Positions 26,213 to 34,674 of a DNA stretch of 64,000 nt are shown here, piece after piece. Each line of letters starts with the position of its first letter. Position 1 is the stretch's first letter. The notes under the pieces were generated by a model. That model searched no databases. It saw only the letters and a list, made by a program, of their open reading frames with translations, and had not been told where the DNA came from. Position numbers and translations under genes: made by a program. This DNA is from CAYOYK01 sp964408185 (GTDB lineage Bacteria > Bacillota > Clostridia > Christensenellales > Aristaeellaceae). The stretch spans positions 16,888 to 80,887 of the forward strand of contig CAYOYK010000003.1 of assembly GCA_964408185.1 (NCBI GenBank), given 5' to 3'.

Positions 26213-27154
26213 CTACTTTGCGCTTTCCTCTTGAATGAGCTCGGTGATGATCGCGCGTTCCTCGGCCAGATCGGCGGAGATCGGCTTGCCGACGTAGTAG
26301 GCGGCCATGAGGCCGGGGCCGACGTTGATGCCGCAGGAGGGGAACACATCGTTGATGTAGACGGCCTTGGGGTGGAACTTGTTCTCGATGAGCTCCTTGT
26401 AGGTCTCGGCCTGCGCGTAGCGGTTGGTCTGCGCAATAAAGATGATCTGCTCGGCGGGGTTCTCGATGGTTTTTTCTATGTAGGCGAGCAGCACGGCGTA
26501 GGCGGACTTGGCGCCCTTCGCCTTGCCGATGACGGTCGTGAGGCCGTTGTAATCAAACTCGCCGATGGGCTTCACCCCGGCCAGCGTGCCCATAAAGGCC
26601 TTGGCGTGGGTAAGGCGGCCCTTCTTGGCCACAAAGGACAGATCGTCCAGCCATCCGGCCTGATGGTAGCGGTTCTTGTTGGCCTCCAGATACTCGGCCG
26701 TCTCGGTCAGCGTTTTTCCCTCGGCGCGCAGCATGGAGGCGTGTACGGCCATCAAGCCGAAGCCGGGGCCAAAGCGCATGGAATCCACGCAGCGGATGGT
26801 CGCTTCGGGGTGCTGGGCCGCGACCTGCTCCTTGGCTTGCAGGGCAAACTGGTATGCGCCGCTGATGCCGCTGGAAATGGTAAGCAGCAGCACGTCGTTG
26901 CCCTCGGCGACGGCGGCCTCAAACACGGCGGCAAACTCGGCCACGTTGGCGGGGGAGGTGGAGTAGCCGTTGGGGTCCTTTTTCAGCGCCGCGTAAAACT
27001 CCTCGCGCGTCTGGCCCTCCCATTTGAGGTAGGCGGGGATCTCCGTGCGGTCGGGCAGCACGATGTGTCCGGGGACGACCTGAATGTCGTATTCCTTTTG
27101 AAAGCCCTCGTTCAGGTCGCAGGTTCCGTCGGCCATAATGATGTAATTCCGCAT
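26213..27154 (-). CDS. fakB: DegV-family fatty-acid-binding protein, FakB-like
   Basis: DegV/FakB proteins carry one fatty acid in a buried pocket and present it to FakA. It has 313 residues. The start MRNYIIMADGTCDLNEGF gives the typical N-terminal strand with an Asp-Gly-Thr. Conserved TSPANVAEF (residues about 70) and LTISSGISGAYQ (about 100) are the DegV lipid-binding motifs. The ATG at 27154 has AAAGGAG upstream; longer in-frame reading upstream has no support. It sits just before fakA and after the LRAT gene on the same strand, so it belongs to the acyl-handling cluster. The bound acyl chain cannot be read. Confidence 0.9.
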   Translation of the reverse strand: MRNYIIMADGTCDLNEGFQKEYDIQVVPGHIVLPDRTEIPAYLKWEGQTREEFYAALKKDPNGYSTSPANVAEFAAVFEAAVAEGNDVLLLTISSGISGAYQFALQAKEQVAAQHPEATIRCVDSMRFGPGFGLMAVHASMLRAEGKTLTETAEYLEANKNRYHQAGWLDDLSFVAKKGRLTHAKAFMGTLAGVKPIGEFDYNGLTTVIGKAKGAKSAYAVLLAYIEKTIENPAEQIIFIAQTNRYAQAETYKELIENKFHPKAVYINDVFPSCGINVGPGLMAAYYVGKPISADLAEERAIITELIQEESAK

Positions 27155-27258
27155 AATGCTCTCCTTTCGATACGAACCCCGGCGCGCTTGGGCGTGCCGC
27201 GGGGGAAATGTGCCGTTGGCTGAGCCGCCGTCGCGCGATGGGAGCCATGGCGTGGGGC

Positions 27259-28305
27259 TCAGCCCCTCCGGATTTGCTCCGGCTTGATCGGGCTTGCCGC
27301 CCCGTCGATCACCTGATAGAAGCGCGCGCTGTCCAGCTGATCCGCGCACAGGCCGAGCGCCAGCGGGGGAGACAGCTCCGGCAGGCGGAAGGCGGTCGGC
27401 GCGCGCGCCGGGTTGACGGCGCGCGCGCGGAAGCGCCCGGCTCCGCCATACTGACGCGCGCTTTGCTTGCGTGTCCACAGGCTGAGCCAATCCTCCGCGC
27501 TGCGGCAGCTCTCGCGCTCGGTCCGTGAGCAGGCGCGCCGCACGGCGGCCTCCAAGGCGGCGGGATCACGCTGATACTCGCCGCAGAAGGCGTCCGCGTT
27601 CTCCACAGCCAGCCCGACCCTGCCGTTGGATACAGCCGCCGCGACCGTCCCCTCCGCGCACGCCAGCGAGAAATACAGCCGGTCGCAGCGCCATTGGCCG
27701 TTGAGGGCCTTGCGGAAGGTCAGCGTGTCAAACGGATAGCCGAACGCGTGCGCGACGGCGTGCTCCAGCAGCTTCCATGCAAAGTAGCGGCTTTTGCGCA
27801 GCGCCTCGTCGCGGGTCGCAAGGATCTCGGCGCTGCGGGCGGGCGGGTAAACCTCGGTGAGGGCGACGTCCTCCGGCAGGGCGGCGACGTACACGTTCAG
27901 GATGGGACGATTGGCCCACTTGCGGCGCGTTTCCTCCTCCTGCGTGCAGCGCTTTACGCCGAACACGCACTCATTGGCAAAGTGCTCGCAGTTGTTGTGG
28001 ATCAGGCTGTATCCGCCCTCGCCAAGGCGCGCGCGCGCCAGCGCCACCGTCTTGCGCGGCGGGATGCGCGAGCGGCGCTCCTTCGCATCCAGACAGGCCG
28101 TCTCGATGATCTGGCCCTGCGCGAAGCCCTCCGCGTCGGTCAGGCAGACCACCTGCTCGCTGTCGGGGCGGCGCTGCCGCAGGGAGGGCGGCAGCCCAAA
28201 CTGCACGATCTCGTTCTCGCCGACGCACACGCCGTAGTGGTAGATCGAGCCGTTTCGCACCCGAAGCATATCGCCGGGCCGGCACTCACCGGGCCACCAT
28301 TTCAT
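27259..28305 (-). CDS. LRAT-like acyltransferase domain fused to a degenerate phosphopantetheinyl-transferase-like domain
   Basis: Two-domain protein of 348 residues. The N-terminal part (about 1-125) has the LRAT/NlpC-like pattern: GDMLRVRN, His23 in YHYGVCVG and the catalytic NCEHFANE (Cys106, His108). LRAT proteins move acyl groups through a Cys thioester. The C-terminal part (about 135-300) resembles Sfp-type PPTases: ALRKSRYFAWKLLEHAV, YFSLACAEGTVAAAVSNGRVG and LWTRKQSARQYGG. Key PPTase residues appear changed: VGLAVE instead of VGVDIE (Asp to Ala at 233), Cys at 216 where His is usual, and Gln281 in place of the WTxKE Glu. Its start overlaps the ACP gene stop. It may serve as an ACP-docking or acyl-transfer partner instead of an active PPTase. 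Confidence 0.75.
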   Translation of the reverse strand: MKWWPGECRPGDMLRVRNGSIYHYGVCVGENEIVQFGLPPSLRQRRPDSEQVVCLTDAEGFAQGQIIETACLDAKERRSRIPPRKTVALARARLGEGGYSLIHNNCEHFANECVFGVKRCTQEEETRRKWANRPILNVYVAALPEDVALTEVYPPARSAEILATRDEALRKSRYFAWKLLEHAVAHAFGYPFDTLTFRKALNGQWRCDRLYFSLACAEGTVAAAVSNGRVGLAVENADAFCGEYQRDPAALEAAVRRACSRTERESCRSAEDWLSLWTRKQSARQYGGAGRFRARAVNPARAPTAFRLPELSPPLALGLCADQLDSARFYQVIDGAASPIKPEQIRRG

Positions 28306-28559
28306 GGCAGGTGGGCCTCGATGTAATCAATCACGCTGCCGAGGGTCTCAAAGTCCGTTACGCCAACGTTCTCAAACCGAATGCCGAAGCTCTCCTCAAT
28401 GGCGATTACCATGTAGAGCATCTCCACCGAGGAAAGGCCGAGGTCTGTCGCCAGCTTGGTGCTCTCGGTGCAGCTTTCCAGCAGGCTCCTGTTCTGATCG
28501 TCTGCGGACAGCAGGATGTCCCTGAGCTTGTCCGCGATTTCCGCGCGCGTCAGTTGCAT
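28302..28559 (-). CDS. Acyl carrier protein
   Basis: Small acidic carrier of 85 residues. Residues 39-46 DLGLSSVE contain the phosphopantetheine Ser (Ser44; the usual motif is DSL/DSV, here SSV). Helical pattern EIADKLRDILL, LYMVIAIEESFGI and SVIDYIEAHL is typical. It overlaps the ligase upstream by 10 bp and the LRAT gene downstream by 4 bp, so all are co-translated. It is a dedicated ACP of this cluster, not the fatty-acid-synthase AcpP, to judge from the neighbours. The acyl group would come from one of the ligases. Confidence 0.93.
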   Translation of the reverse strand: MQLTRAEIADKLRDILLSADDQNRSLLESCTESTKLATDLGLSSVEMLYMVIAIEESFGIRFENVGVTDFETLGSVIDYIEAHLP

Positions 28560-30061
28560 TTTTTGTATCTCACAATCTTCATGCTGGGGGTGCGGGCAAA
28601 ATCCTGATCCCGGATGGTCATGCGGTTGACGCGCTCGTAGGGCGGCAGCTCGCGGTTGACGCGTTCCAGCTCGGCCAGCATCGCGGCCTGCGCGTTTTCG
28701 CCCAGCGCGGCCAGCTCGGTCGCGCGCGGAACGATCTCCAGCGCGAGGATGTGCGCGCCATGCTCGTTGACGTCCTCAAACACCTGCGAGTCCTGCACAA
28801 ACGGCAGCGCGTTGAAGCGGCTCTCCACCTCGGCGGGGGAGACGTTCTCGCCGCTGGGCAGCACGATGATCTCCTTGATGCGCCCCGTGATGTACAGGAA
28901 GCCCTCGTCGTCCAGCCGCACCAGATCGCCGGTTTTGAACCAGCCGTCCTCGCTGGAGCTGTCGTCCTCGCCGATGTAGCCGTCCATCATGTTCCAGCCC
29001 TTCAGCCAGAGCTCGCCGTCCTCGATGCGCAGCTCCTGATGCGGGTACGGAATGCCGACGGAATCGGGCTTGGCCGCGCACTCAGGATTGCCGGAGACGA
29101 GGTTGGCGGACTCGGTGAGGCCGTAGCCGGGGAAAACGGTGATGCCCAGCTTGGCATACTCGCCAATCAGGTACGGGGCCACGGTTGCCGCGCCGCAGAT
29201 GATGTACTTCATGTCCGGGCCCAGCATGTTGCGGCCAAACTTCTTGCTCAGCGTCAGCGTCATTTCCACCAGAGCGGGCACCGCCACGAGGATCGTCGGC
29301 TTAAACTGGGCCGCGTCGCGGAACATATCCTTGTTGTTGCGGCAGATGAACAGCGCGCTACCGGTGTACAGCGAGGTGAGCAGGTTGCGCACCAGCCCGA
29401 ACACGTGGGACAGCGGCAGCACCAGCAGATACCGCTGCCCGAATACATCGTGGTAGCCGTAGCAGCCGTTCACAACGCCCTGCATCACGGCGCGGTTGCT
29501 GAGCAGCGCGCCCTTGCTGCGCCCGGTCGTGCCGCCCGTAAACATCACGGCGCAGGGGGCCTCGGCGGCGGGAATGACCATGGCGGTCGACACGTCGGCG
29601 GTATCCGTCGTCAGCGCGAGCGCCACGGCGGGCGCGCGCTGGGGTACGAGCGCCGTGCGCTCCTCCAGCTCCGGCTGGTAGACCAGCGCGTTCAGGCCGA
29701 ACTTCATGCAGCAGCCAAACACCGTGTTGGCGTCCAGCTGCGCGGGCAGAATGACCGCGGTGTGCCCAAGCGTCACGATGGCCAGAAAGGCCTTGACAAA
29801 CTCGTAGCTGTTGGCGGACAGTATGCCGATCCGCGCGTGCTCGCCCTTCACCTTGCCGGCAAGCACCGTGCGGTACGCGGCGGCGTCGGCCTCCAGCTGG
29901 GCGTAGGTGTGCTGCGTCCCGTTGTCGTCGATGGCCACGCTCTGCGCAAACTCGCGCACGCTGCGCGCCCACATCTGGCTGATGGAATCAAATTCCTGAA
30001 TTTTGGCAAAGGTGTCCGCGTCGGTGTACTTGCGAAAGCTCTCGTTGGTTTGGGTCAGCAT
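28550..30061 (-). CDS. AMP-forming acyl-CoA/acyl-ACP ligase
   Basis: Member of the ANL superfamily (acyl-CoA synthetases), 503 residues. The P-loop is FTGGTTGRSKGALLS (A3). A5 GYGLTESAN, A7 TGDLVRLDDEG and A8 GRIKEIIVLPSGENV match, and the A10 Lys is in ARTPSMKIVRYKK. It activates a carboxylate as acyl-AMP and loads a thiol, probably the adjacent ACP. Start ATG at 30061 is preceded by GGAGGAATTATC; it overlaps the PlsC gene by 7 bp. The absence of a fused carrier domain, with an ACP next door, suggests a stand-alone fatty-acid loading ligase. Chain length unknown. Confidence 0.9.
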   Translation of the reverse strand: MLTQTNESFRKYTDADTFAKIQEFDSISQMWARSVREFAQSVAIDDNGTQHTYAQLEADAAAYRTVLAGKVKGEHARIGILSANSYEFVKAFLAIVTLGHTAVILPAQLDANTVFGCCMKFGLNALVYQPELEERTALVPQRAPAVALALTTDTADVSTAMVIPAAEAPCAVMFTGGTTGRSKGALLSNRAVMQGVVNGCYGYHDVFGQRYLLVLPLSHVFGLVRNLLTSLYTGSALFICRNNKDMFRDAAQFKPTILVAVPALVEMTLTLSKKFGRNMLGPDMKYIICGAATVAPYLIGEYAKLGITVFPGYGLTESANLVSGNPECAAKPDSVGIPYPHQELRIEDGELWLKGWNMMDGYIGEDDSSSEDGWFKTGDLVRLDDEGFLYITGRIKEIIVLPSGENVSPAEVESRFNALPFVQDSQVFEDVNEHGAHILALEIVPRATELAALGENAQAAMLAELERVNRELPPYERVNRMTIRDQDFARTPSMKIVRYKKCN

Positions 30062-31350
30062 GATAATTCCTCCTTCATACAATGGCAATCATCGTAGTCC
30101 TTGAGCGCGTTTTCTTTATCCTCCAACAGCTTGGCAAGCGCGGCCATCTGGGCGAAGGTCGGCTTGTCGCCGTAGGGCGCGGCTACGTCCACCGGCTCGC
30201 CGATCACCATCGTCAGCCGATTCCATACGTGCTCCCGCTTGCGGATGTACACGGGCACGATGGGCCTGCCGCTTTTGAGGGCCATGAGCACCATGCCGGA
30301 TTTGAACGCGGCCAGCTCGCCGGAGCCCGCAGCGACATGGCCCTCCGGGAACATGGTCACCACCTCGCCGGCTTGCAGATGCCCGGTGATTTGGCGAAAG
30401 GAATCAAGGCTGAAATTCTCCCGGTCGATGGGGATGCACAGAAAGCCCTTGAACAGCCACCCGGCCTTGCCCTCGAAGAAATTCTTCATGCAGATGAACC
30501 GCTGCCTGCGGTACCAAAAGCAGAACAGCAGATCGACCGGATCGCGGTATCCGTTGTGGTTGGAGATCACCAGCACCCCGCCGCGCAGCCGCTGCCTCGC
30601 GCGGCGGCTGACGTACAGGAGCTTGGGCCGGAACGCCACAAGGCCGGGCAGAGAGGCCGTCAGCCTGACAAAATCGAAAAACAGATACCGCGGGGAGAAC
30701 AGCGGCGCGCGCTTTTCGCTCAGTCGCTTTTGCGCCTTTGCCTCCAGCTCGATGATGCGATCGCGCATGGCCTGCGTCACCCGGTTGATATTCTCGCGGT
30801 CGGACAGGCTGGCGTCCGTGAGCGCGCGCACGTCCATCGGCGTGCCGATCATCACCACGGCGCGCTCTTTGCGAAAGTACGAGCCGTTTGTGTACACGGG
30901 GATCACGGGCACGCCCGCGTTCAGCGCCAGAAAGGCGGCGCTGGTCTTGAAGGCCAACGGGCGCTCCTCGCCCGGCTTGGGCAGGCGGCTTTCCGGGAAA
31001 ATTCCCACCACGCCGCCCTTGCGCAGGATCTCTTCGGACTGCGCGATAAACCCGAAATCGTGCGCACCACGGTTGACGTAAACGCCGCCCAGCCGCTTGA
31101 GCAGCCAGCCTTGGAGCTTTTTTTGGAACAGCACCTCCGCCATTTGGAACCGGAGCGTGCGTGAAAAAAAGACAAACAGATAGACCGCAAAATCAAAAAA
31201 GGAGGTATGGTTGGAGATGAGGATGGCCGGGCCGCGGATGCGGCGCTTCTGCACGGTCGCATCCTCGTACAGGATGCGCGTTCGGAAGCAGAGCTTTTGC
31301 GCGGGCCAGCCGGTCACCTTCGCCAGCCCCGTCCAGAACCTAATCAGCAT
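30055..31350 (-). CDS. Tandem PlsC-type 1-acylglycerol-phosphate acyltransferase
   Basis: Single chain with two PlsC-like acyltransferase domains, 431 residues. Domain 1 (about 35-190) has the HX4D motif NHTSFFD and the glycerol-3-phosphate-site FPESRLPKPGE. Domain 2 (about 240-400) has NHNGYRD and FPEGHVAAGSGE. Both HX4D motifs look complete, so both may be active. Such enzymes transfer acyl groups from acyl-CoA, acyl-ACP or acyl-phosphate to glycerophosphate-type acceptors. The doubled layout is unusual and may make both ester bonds. The 5' end overlaps the ligase-ACP gene by 11 bp. It lies between two acyl ligases, so it would use their acyl thioesters. Confidence 0.88.
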   Translation of the reverse strand: MLIRFWTGLAKVTGWPAQKLCFRTRILYEDATVQKRRIRGPAILISNHTSFFDFAVYLFVFFSRTLRFQMAEVLFQKKLQGWLLKRLGGVYVNRGAHDFGFIAQSEEILRKGGVVGIFPESRLPKPGEERPLAFKTSAAFLALNAGVPVIPVYTNGSYFRKERAVVMIGTPMDVRALTDASLSDRENINRVTQAMRDRIIELEAKAQKRLSEKRAPLFSPRYLFFDFVRLTASLPGLVAFRPKLLYVSRRARQRLRGGVLVISNHNGYRDPVDLLFCFWYRRQRFICMKNFFEGKAGWLFKGFLCIPIDRENFSLDSFRQITGHLQAGEVVTMFPEGHVAAGSGELAAFKSGMVLMALKSGRPIVPVYIRKREHVWNRLTMVIGEPVDVAAPYGDKPTFAQMAALAKLLEDKENALKDYDDCHCMKEELSC

Positions 31351-33280
31351 CTTTCAGCGCCGCCTCCGTATAATCGTGGAATGCACGCACGGTGCTCAGG
31401 CTCTTGCCGGCCACGGTCGGGAACGCGATGGAAAACTCCTCTTGCAGCGCGGATACCATGGCAAAGTAATCAAGGCTTGTGCCGCCCTCGTCCAGGAAGA
31501 AATCCGCGTCGTCGCCAACGTCCCCGGCGTCCTTGTCCAGCGCGGTCGCAAAGGCTTGCCGGATCACCGCGTACAGCTCGTCCTCGTCCTGCGCGGAGGC
31601 CGCCGCGTGGGGATGAACCAGCGGCAGCGTTCCGGCCGCGTAGTCCCGCGCGAGGCGCGTGCGGTTGAGCTTGAACTCCTGCGCCGTCATCAGCGGCTCC
31701 GCGACCAGCGCCACCCGCCCGATCTGCGCGGAAAGGCCCAGCTCCGCGATGCGCGCCCTCGCCTGCTGCTCCACAGCCGTGAGGCGCTCGGACGGCAGGT
31801 GGCGATTGACGGCGACCAGCAGCGTGGGCACGCAGCAGCCGTCGTCCTCCGTCCGGATCAGGCAGACGGCGCTCGCGCCGGATAGGGCAAAGCGCGGCTC
31901 AATGACGTTCGGGTTGAGGTTCTCGCCGGACGGGGCGACCACCAAATCGTCTTTTCGGCCGAGGATGCGGTAGCGGCCGTCGATGCACTCGGCCAGATCG
32001 TGCGTGTTGAACCAATCGTCATTTGGCGTGACGCGGCCGTTTTCGATAATGTACTTGGCGGTCGCCCCCCCGCGCACCCACAGCTCGCCCTCCGGGCCGA
32101 TACGGTACTGGATGGAGCTCATCGGCTTCCCCACGAAGCAGGCGTTGAGCACGCGCGCGCGGCTGCTCAGCTCCACGGAGGTAATGCCGATCTCGGTCAT
32201 GCCATAGCCGTCGGCCAGATGGTAGCCAATGTGGTTAAAGAAGCGGATCACCTGCGGGCGAATCTCGCTGCCGCCGCTGATGAGAAAGCTGATGCTGTTG
32301 CCAAACAGGTTTGCGCGCACTTCCCGGAACGCGAGGCGGCGGAACAGCGGCCCAAGGCACGGCGTATCGCCGATGCGATCGGCGATGGCGAGGGCCCGGT
32401 TGAACCTGCGCCATGTCGCCTCGCCGCGCTCCTTGATGGTCTTGAGCGCCTGCGCGTACACGGTATCCCAAAGCAGCGGCACGGCGAAGATGTGCGTGAC
32501 CTCATGCCGCCGGATGGTGTTGAGGATCGTCTGCGGGGCCAAATCGCTCAAATGCACAAACGTGCGGGAGAAAAACCCAAACCAAATATACATGGCGATC
32601 AAGCCAAACACATGGTAGAAGGGCAAAAACGCAAGCTGCTTGATGTTGCCCTTGTACATTTTTTTCATTTGCCTGCATTCGCAGATGATTTGGAAGCTGT
32701 CATGGATTTGATAGTAGAACTCCTGCGCCGAGTACGCGCAGATCTTGATGCTGGAGGACGTGCCGGAGGACATGACCAGCAGCTCCGTGCCAAAGACCTC
32801 CGCGTCGCCGGGCTCGTCTGCGGGGACAACCTCGTCGGCAAGGAGGGTGCGCACGCCGAATCTTTTTTCATCGGAGATCACAGCGACCGCCTCGGTCTGC
32901 GCCAGCGCGGAGGCGAGCGTATCGTCGTCCAGCCGCAGGTTCATCAGCAGCGGGCGAAAGCCGGCGCTCAGCACCGACCAAAAGACCTCGATCCATTCCA
33001 GACTGTTCCGCATATAGATGCCGACGGCCGCGTTGGGCTGCGCGTCGGCAAGCAGCGCGCGCAGCGTCGCCGTTCTGCGGCGGATGCGCTCGTAGGCCTC
33101 CCCGTAGGTGGTCGTAACGATTTGAAAGCCCTTGCTCTGCTCGTACAGCACGTTGCGCTTCTCGGAGAACATCATCTCCCGCAGCGAGCGGAAGGTGCGC
33201 TCCATGCTGTCAAACCGCTTCAGCTTGGCTTCCACAAAGGCGTTTGCGGACGAAAACCCGCCCAGGGTACCGTTTTTCAT
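31340..33280 (-). CDS. AMP-forming acyl ligase with C-terminal ACP domain
   Basis: 646 residues, first gene of the acyl operon. The ANL domain has MSSGTSSSIKI as a loose P-loop, ADGYGMTEIGITS (A5), GRKDDLVVAPSGENL (A8) and the A10 Lys in EFKLNRTRL. Residues about 560-640 form an ACP domain (DDADFFLDEGGTSLDYFAM) with Ser in GGTSL as the phosphopantetheine site. The fusion means the ligase could load its own carrier. Start is the ATG at 33280; upstream in-frame sequence overlaps the promoter region. A 113 nt leader separates it from the promoter. It resembles long-chain fatty-acid ligases, but the P-loop is atypical, so activity should be tested. Confidence 0.88.
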   Translation of the reverse strand: MKNGTLGGFSSANAFVEAKLKRFDSMERTFRSLREMMFSEKRNVLYEQSKGFQIVTTTYGEAYERIRRRTATLRALLADAQPNAAVGIYMRNSLEWIEVFWSVLSAGFRPLLMNLRLDDDTLASALAQTEAVAVISDEKRFGVRTLLADEVVPADEPGDAEVFGTELLVMSSGTSSSIKICAYSAQEFYYQIHDSFQIICECRQMKKMYKGNIKQLAFLPFYHVFGLIAMYIWFGFFSRTFVHLSDLAPQTILNTIRRHEVTHIFAVPLLWDTVYAQALKTIKERGEATWRRFNRALAIADRIGDTPCLGPLFRRLAFREVRANLFGNSISFLISGGSEIRPQVIRFFNHIGYHLADGYGMTEIGITSVELSSRARVLNACFVGKPMSSIQYRIGPEGELWVRGGATAKYIIENGRVTPNDDWFNTHDLAECIDGRYRILGRKDDLVVAPSGENLNPNVIEPRFALSGASAVCLIRTEDDGCCVPTLLVAVNRHLPSERLTAVEQQARARIAELGLSAQIGRVALVAEPLMTAQEFKLNRTRLARDYAAGTLPLVHPHAAASAQDEDELYAVIRQAFATALDKDAGDVGDDADFFLDEGGTSLDYFAMVSALQEEFSIAFPTVAGKSLSTVRAFHDYTEAALKDAD

Positions 33281-33399
33281 GGACTGTGCCTCCGTTGAAG
33301 GTTTTGCCGTGCTGATGCGGCGCAAGCGGGCTCCCGGCAGGAAGGGGCGGAACGCCGACCGATCCTGCTGCCGCGCCGAACGACAACATACGCCAAAAT

Positions 33400-33428
33400 A
33401 GTATAGCATCAGGGTATCTGCTTGTCAA
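33400..33428 (-). promoter_or_regulatory. Consensus promoter of the acyl-ligase operon
   Basis: TTGACA (33423-33428), 17 bp spacer and TATACT (33400-33405) on the minus strand. It separates the acyl operon from the type VII locus above it. Confidence 0.85.
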
Positions 33429-33510
33429 TTGCAGGGCCCGCGCAACGCGGCGCAGGGCACGGTTTGCGGCACTTTGGCGCGCCTGCGCGGGCATGGCGCG
33501 CGGGCATGGC

Positions 33511-33542
33511 AAAGCGCGCCGCGCGGTACAGCGGCGCGCTTT
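33511..33542 (-). terminator. Hairpin ending the type VII operon
   Basis: Twelve-pair stem AAAGCGCGCCGC / GCGGCGCGCTTT with loop GCGGTACA. The T run is short (TTT), so it may leak. It lies 12 bp past the stop of the last type VII gene. Confidence 0.6.
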
Positions 33543-33553
33543 TGCACGCGGGT

Positions 33554-34234
33554 TCACTCCTGCTCCCACATCGCCAGCGGCACGGCGTAGGCCGGACGGT
33601 CGGCTGCACCCGACGGCGCGGGAAGAACCACGCTGTGGAGCGCCCCGATCAGATGGTCGGCGCGGTCAGCCGTCGGCGGGAGCGATACGCCCTCCGTCGG
33701 CTGGGCGGGCTGTGCCGGAGCGGGAATCTCTTGCGCCACCCTTCCGCCGAAGTGGAGGGCGACTCGTACCGCCTCAGACTGGTCGGCAACCGGGGGAAAT
33801 ACCGGGCGATCCTCCCCTCTGCGAAAGAGCTCGCCCAGAAGGCCGATCGTCCCGGTCGGCCGCCCGTCCCAATCGTCGGCCGGGTAAGTCACGAACGGGG
33901 GGAGGTCGCTTGGATCAAGGGGCGGGAATCGTCGCGCTTCGGGTTCGCCGCCGAACAGCGACGCAAGCCCCTTCTCGGCGCTCTCCATGGTATCAATGGC
34001 TTCGCGCAGGCCTCGGACGAAATGCTCGACGCGAGCCTCCAGCGCCAGCATCAGGCGAAGCTGCGCGTTCAGGCGGCTTGTCTTGCGGGCAAGAGAGCCG
34101 CCGGAGGCCGTCATCTGCGCAAGAATACGGCGAAGCTGGGCGATGAGATCGCGCAGCGCGGTCAAAACCGTTTGGGCGCGCGCGCAGACCGCCTCCGCGG
34201 TATCGCCGTTCCAGCGGATAACGTCCTGGCTCAT
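33554..34234 (-). CDS. Helical type VII-associated protein, 226 aa
   Basis: Not recognised as a family. Residues 1-90 are predicted helical (MSQDVIRWNGDTAEAVCARA, then LRRILAQMTASGGS and RLMLALEARVEHFVRGLREAI), similar to the helical hairpins of WXG/LXG-type proteins. The rest (about 95-226) is Pro-rich and low complexity (for example PAPAQPAQPTEG). There is no signal peptide. It is the last gene of the type VII operon, 70 bp after the WXG100 gene. A hairpin (34260-34287) lies between. Probably a substrate or co-secreted partner; not shown. Confidence 0.6.
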   Translation of the reverse strand: MSQDVIRWNGDTAEAVCARAQTVLTALRDLIAQLRRILAQMTASGGSLARKTSRLNAQLRLMLALEARVEHFVRGLREAIDTMESAEKGLASLFGGEPEARRFPPLDPSDLPPFVTYPADDWDGRPTGTIGLLGELFRRGEDRPVFPPVADQSEAVRVALHFGGRVAQEIPAPAQPAQPTEGVSLPPTADRADHLIGALHSVVLPAPSGAADRPAYAVPLAMWEQE

Positions 34235-34259
34235 GGGATGACCTCCTTACAAAAGCGGT

Positions 34260-34287
34260 ATCCCGTCAGGAGGAATCCCGACGGGAT
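34260..34287 (-). terminator. Hairpin between WXG100 and the 226 aa gene
   Basis: ATCCCGTC and GACGGGAT form an 8-bp stem with a 12-base loop, followed on the minus strand by ACCGCTTTT. It may lower transcription into the last gene, leaving more message for the WXG100 genes. No long T run, so this is a tentative partial terminator. Confidence 0.4.
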
Positions 34288-34304
34288 CAAAAGCCGCCTT
34301 GCGT

Positions 34305-34625
34305 TTAGGCAAAGGGGCTGCGGCCAACGTCGAGGCTGCCGGCGTCGCCCTTGGTTTCGTTCTCGGCGGTCTGGTACAGATCGGCGCTCTTGGCCAGCTC
34401 GTCCACGGCGTCCTGCATTTTGGCTTCGCTCATGGCGATGTTGGTGTAGAACTGCTGAAACTGGTTTTGGAAGGTGTTGGAGGCTTCGCCCTGCCAATCG
34501 CCCGACAAGCCGGAGATGGTGTTCTTCATGGATTCATACGCGGTGGTCTGGGAAGCCTTTTGGGTGTTATAAGCATTCAACGTGCTTTGCATTTCCTCGG
34601 TAGAGACCTTAATCATTTCTGCCAT
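34305..34625 (-). CDS. WXG100-family secreted protein
   Basis: ESAT-6-like small protein of 106 residues, exported by type VII secretion as a helical dimer. The turn of the hairpin is GDWQGEAS, a classical WxG. Helix 1 is STEEMQSTLNAYNTQKASQ and helix 2 NQFQQFYTNIAMSEAKMQ. The C-terminus carries YQTAENET; the family export signal YxxxD/E is satisfied by this segment. No signal peptide. Third of three small WXG-like genes in the operon. Likely exported partner for larger substrates. Confidence 0.9.
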   Translation of the reverse strand: MAEMIKVSTEEMQSTLNAYNTQKASQTTAYESMKNTISGLSGDWQGEASNTFQNQFQQFYTNIAMSEAKMQDAVDELAKSADLYQTAENETKGDAGSLDVGRSPFA

Positions 34626-34674
34626 GGGATTTTCCTCCTGTCATAATATGCTGAACGACGGCCTTGCTTGCGCG

